Source of the DNA: Paenibacillus sp. FSL H8-0537
GTDB lineage: Bacteria > Bacillota > Bacilli > Paenibacillales > Paenibacillaceae
Direction: 5' to 3'
Assembly: GCF_038051995.1 (NCBI RefSeq)
Contig: NZ_CP150290.1
Span: 6,175,001-6,239,000, forward strand
Length of the DNA stretch: 64,000 nt
The notes beneath the pieces are model-generated. The model saw only the letters and a program-made list of their open reading frames with translations, made no database searches and was not told the DNA's origin. Below are positions 45,564 through 53,828 of this stretch, piece after piece; the first letter of the stretch is position 1; the number at the start of each line of letters is the position of its first letter. The translations under genes and the position numbers were made by a program.

Positions 45564-46574
45564 TTGATAACTAAGATAACATATGCTGTGATGAGCCTTA
45601 TTTTCATTTTCGCTTTGATGGGCTGTAGTTCTCATACGAACCAAAGCCATCATTCAGCTAATACACCGGATTCAGTTGCGGCAGAGAATCCAAGTAGTTC
45701 TGAAACATCATCTTTTAATCAGCAGCAGTATTTGATCTTTGAGGACGATGTAGAACAAGAAGTTATTTTAAATAAAAAACCCGAACGTGTAGTTATTTTG
45801 AATACTGAGGCGCTTAATCTATTCTACCAGCTTGGGGGCCAAGCGGTCGGAAGAGCCAGCGCTCTGGGAACACCAGTACCAGAGGTGGCCATGGGAGCAG
45901 AGGATGTCGGGCAAATTAATCAGATAAGCCTGGAAAAAATCACAAGCATGAACCCGGATCTCGTGATCGGGCATCCTCGTTTTCATGCAAATTTGAAAGA
46001 GGCTCTTGCTACCAGTCATATCCCGCTCGCTTTAGTCAATGTCAATAGTTATGATCATATTCAAAGAACCGGAAAACTATTCGGACAAATTATTGGAAAA
46101 GAATCCGAGACGGAAGAAGTGCTGAAAGAAACGGATAACCATGTCCAGATGATTATTAACCAAGTGCCCGATACAACGCCGAAATTTGCATTTATTTCAA
46201 TCGCGTCTACAGGGTTATCCATTCAAAAGAGTGGCAGTCTCGCGCTTGATATAGCCGATAAACTGAAGCTGAAAAATGTGGCCGAAGGTATGCAGTCTGG
46301 TCAAATGCCGAACTCCGTTCCCTACAGCATCGAAAAATTAATTGAGGCCGATCCGGAGTATTTATTCATGATTGTGTATGGAACGGAGGAGTACGGCCGC
46401 CAGAAGATCAAAGATGATTTTGAAAGTAACCCCGCATGGGCTTCACTGCGGGCTGTAAAGGAAAATAGAATGGTGTTTTTACCATCAGATTTTGTCAATT
46501 CACCAGGCTTGAAAATCGATCAGTTGTTCGAATATCTCGCAAAGCTGGTATATCCCGATGAATATGGAAAATAA
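45564..46574 (+). CDS. Ferric-siderophore ABC transporter substrate-binding lipoprotein
   Basis: This 336-residue lipoprotein has an N-terminal helix and lipobox (IFIFALMGCSS), a Ser/His-rich linker, and a FecB/BtuF-type periplasmic-binding fold (KPERVVILNTEALNLFYQLG, MNPDLVIGHPRF). The start appears to be TTG 45564 behind GTAGGAAC; an ATG at 45591 is possible. It is followed, with a 17-base overlap, by a FecCD permease. It would capture a ferric complex at the cell surface, but the ATPase of the operon is broken. Confidence 0.85.
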   Translation: MITKITYAVMSLIFIFALMGCSSHTNQSHHSANTPDSVAAENPSSSETSSFNQQQYLIFEDDVEQEVILNKKPERVVILNTEALNLFYQLGGQAVGRASALGTPVPEVAMGAEDVGQINQISLEKITSMNPDLVIGHPRFHANLKEALATSHIPLALVNVNSYDHIQRTGKLFGQIIGKESETEEVLKETDNHVQMIINQVPDTTPKFAFISIASTGLSIQKSGSLALDIADKLKLKNVAEGMQSGQMPNSVPYSIEKLIEADPEYLFMIVYGTEEYGRQKIKDDFESNPAWASLRAVKENRMVFLPSDFVNSPGLKIDQLFEYLAKLVYPDEYGK

Positions 46575-47580
46575 GTCGGCATCGGATTTTAGAAAAACCG
46601 CATCCTGGCGAATTACCGTCTTCTTGATATTAATCCTATTGGCTGTGGCAGGGGTAATATTCAGCCTCGTCAGCGGAGCCGTCAAAGTAAGCTTGATGGA
46701 AATTATTCACGTATTTACAGGCAGCGAGCAAGGTTCTATACGGGATATCATCTGGAACGTCCGATTGCCAAGAACGCTGATTGCCGGTCTTGTTGGGCTC
46801 AATCTTTCGCTAGCAGGTGTTTTGCTGCAGGGAGTCATGCGAAATATGATGGCTGATCCGCATATTATTGGCGTATCTTCAGGGGCGGGGTTGTTCGGCA
46901 TCACCACGCTTGTCATGTTTCCGGCGTATGCCTACCTGATGACACCTGTCGCTTTCCTGGGAGCGCTTGGGGCTGCGTTGATTATTTATGCACTTGCTTG
47001 GAAGAACGGAGCAAATCCCGGTCGGATCATTTTGGCGGGGGTGGCCGTTTCTGCTTTTTTCAGTTCGGGTACCACGGGTCTACTCACCTTTTATAGCGAT
47101 CGGGTACATGGAGCATTGCTATTTCTTGTGGGCGGACTTTCGGCGAAGAGCTGGCCTCAACTGCAGACCCTACTTCCTTATACCATAATCGGCGTCCTTT
47201 TCGCACAAATGGCAGCCCCGAGAATGAATATCCTGATGCTTGGCGATTCATATGCGAAAGGGCTGGGTCTACATGTCGAGCGGACGCGACTGCTCGTAAC
47301 GGCTGTCGCGGCGCTCCTGGCTGCCAGCGCAGTCAGCGTTGTCGGTTTGCTTGCTTTCATCGGCATGGTGGTCCCTCATGCTGCAAGACTGCTAATTGGC
47401 AACGACTATCGAATCTTGCTTCCTGCCACGGCATTGCTTGGTATCGCTGTACTTACCATATTCGATACGCTCGCCCGAATACTTTTTGCTCCTATTGAGC
47501 TGCCCGTAGGAATTATTATGGGTGCCGTGGGTGCTCCCTTTTTCCTATATTTACTTAGAAAGAGGGGGATGCAAGAGTGA
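46558..47580 (+). CDS. FecCD-family iron-siderophore permease
   Basis: This 340-residue protein with about ten hydrophobic segments matches the FecCD/BtuC family: VRLPRTLIAGLVGLNLSLAG, QGVMRNMMADPHIIGVSSGA, and VVGLLAFIGMVVPHAARLL. It overlaps both neighbouring genes (17 bases upstream; 4 bases downstream), the usual layout of a binding protein-permease-ATPase operon. Only one permease gene is present, so it would act as a homodimer. Confidence 0.9.
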   Translation: MNMENKSASDFRKTASWRITVFLILILLAVAGVIFSLVSGAVKVSLMEIIHVFTGSEQGSIRDIIWNVRLPRTLIAGLVGLNLSLAGVLLQGVMRNMMADPHIIGVSSGAGLFGITTLVMFPAYAYLMTPVAFLGALGAALIIYALAWKNGANPGRIILAGVAVSAFFSSGTTGLLTFYSDRVHGALLFLVGGLSAKSWPQLQTLLPYTIIGVLFAQMAAPRMNILMLGDSYAKGLGLHVERTRLLVTAVAALLAASAVSVVGLLAFIGMVVPHAARLLIGNDYRILLPATALLGIAVLTIFDTLARILFAPIELPVGIIMGAVGAPFFLYLLRKRGMQE

Positions 47581-47825
47581 TTCGCGGAGAAGATCTAATT
47601 GTCAAATATCGCGGAAATGCGGTCATGGATCATGTTAACATTGAATTTAAAGCGGGACTTATTCACAGCATACTTGGTCCGAACGGTTGCGGGAAAAGCA
47701 CGTTGTTAAAAGTGCTCTCCCGCCGGCTTCAGGGAGAAAGCGGTGTTTTCTATATTGACGTAAAATATGTAAAAACTCACTCGCTTATCTCGAACTTAAT
47801 GCAGAGGAACTCGTCGATGATCTGA
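47577..47825 (+). pseudogene. Truncated FecE-type ABC ATPase
   Basis: The 82-residue frame has an ABC ATPase N-terminus (GEDLIVKYRGNAVMDHVNI) and Walker A (LGPNGCGKSTLLKVLS). Similarity ends abruptly near GESGVFYID at about 47758, and the last 23 residues are unrelated. Signature motif and Walker B are gone, so the siderophore transporter lacks its own ATPase. Confidence 0.85.
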
Positions 47826-48250
47826 TGACTTCTGCAGGGTGGCAGGAAACGCTGGACGAAAATAAGAATTTCATCAGCTATCTTATCCATAGCGGCGATC
47901 TGCAATTTGCAGTCGGCAACTCATTGACAGATGTTGAAGTGATAGAGTTTACCCAAGGTGTGCTCGACACTGAGCGTGTTGAATATGACGGAACAATTGC
48001 TTCGCTGGCTGGTACTTTTTCTATTGGGGCGGAGGTCACCATCAAACAGTACGGTGATCAACCAGTAAAAGGCGAAGTAACGGTGAGTGGCTTGATTAAC
48101 GTGCAATTTGAGCTTGATGCTGATAATAAAGAGGACAAAATCAAGCAGAATACCGTAAAACTTCAACTTGGCGGATTCGATGTAACGGAATTTGTTGAAT
48201 ATACTGATGCTGAAGATTCGGAGTGGGCAAGTAAGGACCTCGAGTATTGA
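47825..48250 (+). CDS. Hypothetical protein, possibly 5'-truncated
   Basis: I do not recognise this 141-residue acidic protein. It has a beta-rich central part (IASLAGTFSIGAEVTIKQYG, GEVTVSGLINVQFELDAD). The same frame is open upstream to about 47760 without a start codon and reads LAYLELNAEELVDDLMTSAG, protein-like sequence that begins just where the FecE similarity ends. It is probably the 3' part of a gene joined to fecE by a deletion. A terminator hairpin follows at 48385. Confidence 0.5.
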   Translation: MTSAGWQETLDENKNFISYLIHSGDLQFAVGNSLTDVEVIEFTQGVLDTERVEYDGTIASLAGTFSIGAEVTIKQYGDQPVKGEVTVSGLINVQFELDADNKEDKIKQNTVKLQLGGFDVTEFVEYTDAEDSEWASKDLEY

Positions 48251-48384
48251 GCTGGGTGTGATCAATAATACAAAGATCGGGAGCAATTCAGAAGAGCACT
48301 TTGCATAGAATATGATAATTAGACTGCGATTGCTCAACCATTGCCTTTATACACTACTTTTCTTTTAGCAATTTCTAACAAATG

Positions 48385-48409
48385 GCAGACAGTCGTCTGC
48401 TATTTTTTT
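48385..48409 (+). terminator. Rho-independent terminator
   Basis: GCAGAC-AGTC-GTCTGC hairpin followed directly by TATTTTTTT, 135 bases after the hypothetical gene. Confidence 0.8.
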
Positions 48410-48440
48410 GCAAATGGAAGGGAGTAGTGGAGAGTACGGA

Positions 48441-48715
48441 TGTCGAAAGAAAATAAAGTTGTTGACTGACGTTGCTGATAAACTAGCACGCCAGCTGCTG
48501 CACCGAGCAGCTGACGGCTAGTGCCTCCGGCTTGACCGACTGCACCAAACTGCCGAAGTCAGAAGAATAACCATGAACCTGTGCTGCAGCGCTCCTAAGC
48601 AGCGGCGCACCAATCGGCCGGAACCGACTCATCCGGAAGACTCCGGCTCGTGTCAGCGGAGTTTTGCCAGTCTACAACTTTATTTTTCAGTTTAATACTT
48701 TATTTTCTTTTAACA
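48441..48715. mobile_element. Tn7-like mini-element C (275 bp, no matching target duplication)
   Basis: The left end is TGT, 5 bases, then GAAAATAAAGTTGTTGACTG (48449-48468). The right end carries two inverted sites (48669-48689, 48690-48707), 5 bases, then ACA at 48713-48715. The layout is the same as in mini-elements at 56787-57082 and 57645-60022. Flanks are acgga (left) and acatg (right), so there is no 5-bp duplication. The interior is GC-rich with short inverted repeats and no gene. Confidence 0.8.
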
Positions 48716-48771
48716 ACATGTTCAGTGACATTATAGTTGTTTCCTTTGGGAAACAATCCTCATCAGCATGA

Positions 48772-49461
48772 GTAGCATTTCAAATTTTCCAACGCGTTTT
48801 TAAAGCCATAAGATTCAAGCATATCGCGTTCCTCTGGCTTTAACGTCGGCACCGCCCAAACCAGAGAATATTTAGCCCGTGTATTTGCAACGTATCCAAT
48901 ACGTCCTGATTCGAGCTCTTTTTCAATCCATTGCTTCCAGTGTCCACTACCCGTGTTACGTAGACTCTAGACTACCATCACACTATTGAAATCCTTACCC
49001 TTAACTGAATGTATAGGATTAATTGAAACAAGGTTTATCGTATCAGTTGTTTTGAACACCTTAATAATGTCTTTCGCAGTACCTTTTGGGGTTATCATTT
49101 TCGTGGTCTTAAAGTCCCTTTCCTCACTATCCGATGAAGAGAGTCCCTGATATGCCTTTTGTATTATTTCTAAAAAATTATCATTAAACTTCTTATACCA
49201 AGTTGAATAAGTAATCCCATCCAAATTTACTAAATCAGAAAAAGCCAAACATCCCTCTAAAAAATCTTTTATGAAAATTCTCCATCTAAACACTGAATTA
49301 ATTGTACTAGGACAGTAATAATTATTCTTTGTTTTTGCTCCCCCGAACCACCGATGCATTTGCTTACTTGCAAGCTCCGGGTCTGTCAATAGCTTTGTGT
49401 TAGCATTAGCTATTCCTAATTGCTCTAGCCAAGTGCATATCATCCCCCCAGATACTTTCAA
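48772..49461 (-). pseudogene. UvrD-like helicase C-terminal remnant
   Basis: A frame to 48967 ends with NPIHSVKGKDFNSVMVV and a stop. In another frame the sequence continues WKQWIEKELESGRIGYVANT and RAKYSLVWAVP, the motif V and VI pattern of UvrD/Rep helicases. A frameshift or deletion separates the two parts and the N-terminal ATPase half is missing. The helicase may have belonged to a defence or repair system; this cannot be shown. Confidence 0.65.
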
Positions 49462-49664
49462 AACGTTTAGCGCTTCTGCTTATTCTAATATTAATGTTTA
49501 GTACGAAGCTAACAAATTTAGTTGCCCGTAATCTATTTTCAAATCCATTCAGAGCTTGCCCTGCTTAATATATTTAGGTAATGCGGCTCCAATAATAATA
49601 CTCCCTTATTATCAACACACATTACTCCACATGTGTCGAGACTTCCTATTTGAAATAAGGCAAG

Positions 49665-49712
49665 GGCTATCCCCTAAGCAGTTAATTTTACCGCTTTAAG
49701 GATAACCCTTGT
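49665..49712 (-). terminator. Probable terminator of the SLH-protein gene
   Basis: On the minus strand CAAGGGTTATCC pairs imperfectly with GGATAGCCCTTG, followed by CCTTATTTC, about 50 bases downstream of the SLH protein stop. Confidence 0.5.
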
Positions 49713-49752
49713 TATTTACATCTAAAATAAGTTTGGGTTGACGATTTTCACT

Positions 49753-52700
49753 TTACTTGCTCATTTGAGCCAGCATGTTCAGCAGAACCGTTACGGCCTC
49801 CGCTCTTGTTGCATGGTCCCCAGGGGCAAATTGGTTGTCGCCTTTCCCTTGCACGATGCTTGCTTGCTTTACATAGGCAACCGCAGCTTTTGCCCACGCT
49901 GGAATGTCCTTGTCGTCTGCGAAGCTAGTTGCTGTGGCATTCGCTTCGCTATATTTACCCAAAGCACCCGCAATCATCGCTGCCATCTCTGCACGTGTAA
50001 TTTCCCCAGTTGGACGGAAAGTACCGTCCTCATAGCCATTAATAATGCCTGCTTGTACTGCTTGCGCGACCGCTTTCTGCGCCCAGCTTCCGATCTTCGC
50101 TGTATCTGTGAACGTCAGCACCGCTCCCGCTCCTTGCGTCTTCAACGCATTCATCAGCATGACGGCAAATTCCGCACGAGTCACGGTTTTGTCCGGCTTA
50201 AACGTGCCGTCCTGATAACCAGTGACGATTCCGCTGCTTACCGCTTGCTTGATGCTTGCCTTCGCCCAGTGTGCGGATATATCGCTAAAGTTAATCGTTG
50301 GTTTTGGCTCACTTGCCGCTTGCCCTACAACCATTACCGCAAATTTTGTAAAGTGGGTTACTTCTGCGGTAATCTGATTACCCCTAACAACACCGCCAAC
50401 TTCCACCCATTTCTTCTGCACTTCATCATAATAGAACACGGCTGCTCTTTGATTACCGCTCAATTTTGTCGGATCAAACTTAAAAGTCAGTGTTACCGGT
50501 TTACTGAAGTTCTCTGAGAAATTTTTCAGAATCTCGAAGATCGGACTAGCCAGAACGTCTTCATCCGTTAGAAGATCTTGAGTTCCAGTAAGTTTTTCAA
50601 TCGTTAATTTCAGTTCTTTGTCCGTTGCATTTGCCGGAATATCTATTGTGATTGCATCTCCCAAACTAACCTTACCCGTTTTGCCTGCGGGAAGCGATAA
50701 ATCACCATTCACTGAGATTACTTTGCTGTCATCTGGTGGTGTTGGGCTGCCGCCGCTACCGCCACCAGGGCTGGCCGTCCACTGCGCGTACAGCGTCACA
50801 TTTGCCGCTGCCATGGTGAAAGTAGCGCCTGTCACATAGCTTGTGCCACTTCCGTTAGCCGCCGTGTTCCAACCTGTGAAGGTGTGGCCCGTCTTCACCA
50901 AGCTTCCCGTGTTTCCTAATACGGTTACCGTTGCATTTTGCGCATACGGATTGCTATCCGTTGGCACGCTTCCTCCCGTGCTGCCATTGCCGTTATACGT
51001 TACGGTGTATGTCGGGTTGGCCGTCCACTGCGCGTACAGCGTCACGTTCGCCGCTCCCATGCCGAACGTTGCATTTGCCGCATATGGTGTTCCTGTTCCG
51101 TCGGCCGCCGTGTTCCAACCTGTGAAGGTGTGGCCCGTCTTCACCAAGCTTCCCGTGTTTCCTAATACGGTTACCGTTGCATGTTGCTCGTACGAATTGC
51201 TATCCGTTGGCACGGTTCCTCCCGTGCTGCCATTACCATTGTACGTTACGGTGTATGTCGGGTTGACCGTCCACTGCGCGTACAGCGTCACGTTTGCCGC
51301 TCCCATGCCGAACGTTGCATTTGCCGCATAGGCTGTTCCTGTTCCGTTGGACGCCGTGTTCCAACCTGCGAAGGTGTGGCCCGTCTTCACCAAGCTTCCC
51401 GTGTTTCCTCTTACGGTTACCGTTGCATGTTGCTCGTACGGATTGCTATCCGTTGGCACGGTTCCTCCCGTGCTGCCATTACCATTGTACGTTACGGTGT
51501 ATGTCGGGTTGACCGTCCACTGCGCGTACAGCGTCACGTTTGCCGCTCCCATGCCGAACGTTGCATTTGCCGCATAGGCTGTTCCTGTTCCGTTGGACGC
51601 CGTGTTCCAACCTGCGAAGGTGTGGCCCGTCTTCACCAAGCTTCCCGTGTTTCCTCTTACGGTTACCGTTGCATGTTGCTCGTACGGATTGCTATCCGTT
51701 GGCACGGTTCCTCCCGTGCTGCCATTACCATTGTACGTTACGGTGTATGTCGGGTTGACCGTCCACTGCGCGTACAGCGTCACGTTCGCCGATCCCATGC
51801 CGAACGTTGCATTTGCCGCATAGGCTGTTCCTGTTCCGTTGGACGCCGTGTTCCAACCTGCGAAGGTGTGGCCCGTCTTCACCAAGCTTCCCGTGTTTCC
51901 TCTTACGGTTACCGTTGCATGTTGCTCGTACGGATTGCTATCCGTTGGCACGGTTCCTCCCGTGCTGCCATTTCCGTTGTACGTTACGGTGTATGTCGGG
52001 TTGACCGTCCACTGCGCGTACAGCGTCACGTTCGCCGATCCCATGCCGAACGTTGCATTTGCCGCATAGGCTGTTCCTGTTCCGTTGGACGCCGTGTTCC
52101 AACCTGCGAAGGTGTGGCCCGTCTTCACCAAGCTTCCCGTGTTTCCTCTTACGGTTACCGTTGCATGTTGCTCGTACGGATTGCTATCCGTTGGCACGGT
52201 TCCTCCCGTGCTGCCATTTCCGTTGTACGTTACGGTGTATGTCGGGTTGACCGTCCACTGCGCGTACAGCGTCACGTTCGCCGATCCCATGCCGAACGTT
52301 GCATTTGCCGCATAGGCTGTTCCTGTTCCGTTGGACGCCGTGTTCCAACCTGCGAAGGTGTGGCCCGTCTTCACCAAGCTTCCCGTGTTTCCTCTTACGG
52401 TTACCGTTGCATGTTGCTCGTACGGATTGCTATCCGTTGGCACGGTTCCTCCCGTGCTGCCATTGCCGTTATACGTTACGGTGTATGTCGGGTTGGCCGT
52501 CCACTGCGCGTACAGCGTCACGTTTGCCGCTCCCATGCCGAACGTTGCATTTGCCGCATAGGCTGTTCCTGTTCCGTTGGACGCCGTGTTCCAACCTGCG
52601 AAGGTGTGGCCCGTCTTCACCAAGCTTCCCGTGTTTCCTCTTACGGTTACCGTTGCATGTTGCTCGTACGGATTGCTATCCGTTGGCACGGTTCCTCCCG

Positions 52701-53715
52701 TGCTGCCATTTCCGTTGTACGTTACGGTGTATGTCGGGAGATCAATGTTTTGAAATATGTCTCCTCTGTTACCTACCACGATAAACGTGCCGTTGCCGTA
52801 GGTGACGCCATTAAGAGACCCGAACGCAGCCTCATAGCTTTTCGTCCAACTCACTAAGTCACTGGAGGTATAGATAGAATTAAATGATCCCACACCCACA
52901 TACGTACCATTTCCGTAGGAGACACTATGAAGGACGCCAGAATTTACCAACGCACATTTCTCACAGATAAGGCCCGACGTGGTGATCTTACTCCAGCTCA
53001 CTCCGTCAACGGAGGTCAATATCGTTGTTCCGTCTACTGCCCAGGACACAAACTTACCATTTAGGTATTTGACGCCTTTAAGATCTGCCGCAGTGCCCGA
53101 ATTTTGGCTCGTCCAGCTCACTCCGTCACTGGAGGTCAGTATCGTTCCATTTTGCCCCACCGCCACAAACTTTTGGTTGCCGTAGGTGACGCCCTTAAGT
53201 ACTGACGTGGTGCTTACATTGCGATCCGTCCATAAGTCCGGCGTCTCGCTCGTCGTAGAGGTGTATATGGCTCCTATATTTCCAGCAATTTTGTTCCCCA
53301 CCGCCACATAAAGGCCGTTGCCGTAACTAACGCCCCAAAGGGATAAATAATTATTGAGGGTATGGCCCGTTTTCCAGATCACTCCGTCACTAGAGGACGA
53401 TGCAAGTCCAGCTCTAGTCACAGCCACAAACTGGCCATTATCGCAACTGATACTAGAAAGCTTGAGTGTATTTTCCGGTTCGTAATACGTCCAACTCGTT
53501 CCGTCACTCGAGGTTAAGATGCCTCCCTCATCAGTCACCGCCATAAACTTGCCGTTACCGTAGCAGACGTCCTGATTACTGGTAACAAGGTTATTAGGTT
53601 TCCGATTAACCCAATTATCAGTAGAAGCAGCAGTAGCAAAAGTAGGGACCATCCCCAATAGAATAATTAATACCATTAATAAAGAAATCCAACGTTTGTT
53701 CATAAATTGTTTCAC
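49753..53715 (-). CDS. SLH-anchored surface protein with eight InlB B-type repeats
   Basis: This 1320-residue secreted protein has a signal peptide (RWISLLMVLIILLGMVPTFATAA). Residues ~35-340 are YCF48/BNR-like propeller repeats (recurrent VTYGNGTFIVVG and LTSSDGVSWT). Next come eight 82-residue Listeria-Bacteroides/InlB B-type repeats (TYTVTYNGNG...AQWT), a Gly/Ser/Pro linker, a ~120-residue beta domain (ISVNGDLSLPAGKTGKVSLG), and three SLH domains (FSDISAHWAKASIKQAVSSG, FTDTAKIGSWAQKAVAQA, FADDKDIPAWAKAAVAYV). SLH domains bind pyruvylated wall polysaccharide, so it is displayed on the cell wall, likely for adhesion. Confidence 0.95.
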   Translation of the reverse strand: MKQFMNKRWISLLMVLIILLGMVPTFATAASTDNWVNRKPNNLVTSNQDVCYGNGKFMAVTDEGGILTSSDGTSWTYYEPENTLKLSSISCDNGQFVAVTRAGLASSSSDGVIWKTGHTLNNYLSLWGVSYGNGLYVAVGNKIAGNIGAIYTSTTSETPDLWTDRNVSTTSVLKGVTYGNQKFVAVGQNGTILTSSDGVSWTSQNSGTAADLKGVKYLNGKFVSWAVDGTTILTSVDGVSWSKITTSGLICEKCALVNSGVLHSVSYGNGTYVGVGSFNSIYTSSDLVSWTKSYEAAFGSLNGVTYGNGTFIVVGNRGDIFQNIDLPTYTVTYNGNGSTGGTVPTDSNPYEQHATVTVRGNTGSLVKTGHTFAGWNTASNGTGTAYAANATFGMGAANVTLYAQWTANPTYTVTYNGNGSTGGTVPTDSNPYEQHATVTVRGNTGSLVKTGHTFAGWNTASNGTGTAYAANATFGMGSANVTLYAQWTVNPTYTVTYNGNGSTGGTVPTDSNPYEQHATVTVRGNTGSLVKTGHTFAGWNTASNGTGTAYAANATFGMGSANVTLYAQWTVNPTYTVTYNGNGSTGGTVPTDSNPYEQHATVTVRGNTGSLVKTGHTFAGWNTASNGTGTAYAANATFGMGSANVTLYAQWTVNPTYTVTYNGNGSTGGTVPTDSNPYEQHATVTVRGNTGSLVKTGHTFAGWNTASNGTGTAYAANATFGMGAANVTLYAQWTVNPTYTVTYNGNGSTGGTVPTDSNPYEQHATVTVRGNTGSLVKTGHTFAGWNTASNGTGTAYAANATFGMGAANVTLYAQWTVNPTYTVTYNGNGSTGGTVPTDSNSYEQHATVTVLGNTGSLVKTGHTFTGWNTAADGTGTPYAANATFGMGAANVTLYAQWTANPTYTVTYNGNGSTGGSVPTDSNPYAQNATVTVLGNTGSLVKTGHTFTGWNTAANGSGTSYVTGATFTMAAANVTLYAQWTASPGGGSGGSPTPPDDSKVISVNGDLSLPAGKTGKVSLGDAITIDIPANATDKELKLTIEKLTGTQDLLTDEDVLASPIFEILKNFSENFSKPVTLTFKFDPTKLSGNQRAAVFYYDEVQKKWVEVGGVVRGNQITAEVTHFTKFAVMVVGQAASEPKPTINFSDISAHWAKASIKQAVSSGIVTGYQDGTFKPDKTVTRAEFAVMLMNALKTQGAGAVLTFTDTAKIGSWAQKAVAQAVQAGIINGYEDGTFRPTGEITRAEMAAMIAGALGKYSEANATATSFADDKDIPAWAKAAVAYVKQASIVQGKGDNQFAPGDHATRAEAVTVLLNMLAQMSK
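50770..52737. repeat. Eight tandem 246-bp repeats within the SLH-protein gene
   Basis: Eight in-frame copies of a 246-bp unit lie head to tail. The six copies nearest the N-terminus (52737 down to about 51260) are almost identical, differing at a few bases, while the two C-terminal copies are diverged. Such homogeneity implies recent duplication or gene conversion and predicts copy-number variation between strains. The long open frame on the opposite strand is a by-product of the repeat. Confidence 0.95.
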
Positions 53716-53772
53716 TCACCTTTGTCTAGATTCGACATTCTCCTCTACTATAAATTAAAATAAACAAAATAG

Positions 53773-53797
53773 AACCTACCCGCCTGGGGTAGGTTTT
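53773..53797 (-). terminator. Hairpin terminator after the MalT-like gene
   Basis: CCTACCC-gcct-GGGGTAGG hairpin flanked by T-rich sequence in both directions (TTTTT on the plus strand, TTCTATTTTG on the minus strand), between the regulator stop (53829) and the SLH-protein start. Confidence 0.7.
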
Positions 53798-53828
53798 TAA
53801 AAACAGGATAGGCATTTTAACCAAGTCT

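Noticed and set aside
48441..48715. Hairpin-rich non-coding RNA
   Set aside because: Inverted repeats inside the element are strong, but the TGT/ACA ends and shared terminal sites explain it as a mini-transposon; no promoter or terminator of its own was seen.
51181..52857. A 558-codon plus-strand open frame with repeated units
   Set aside because: It is antisense to the 246-bp repeats of the SLH protein; a repeat length divisible by 3 keeps the opposite strand open. No ribosome site or domain supports it.
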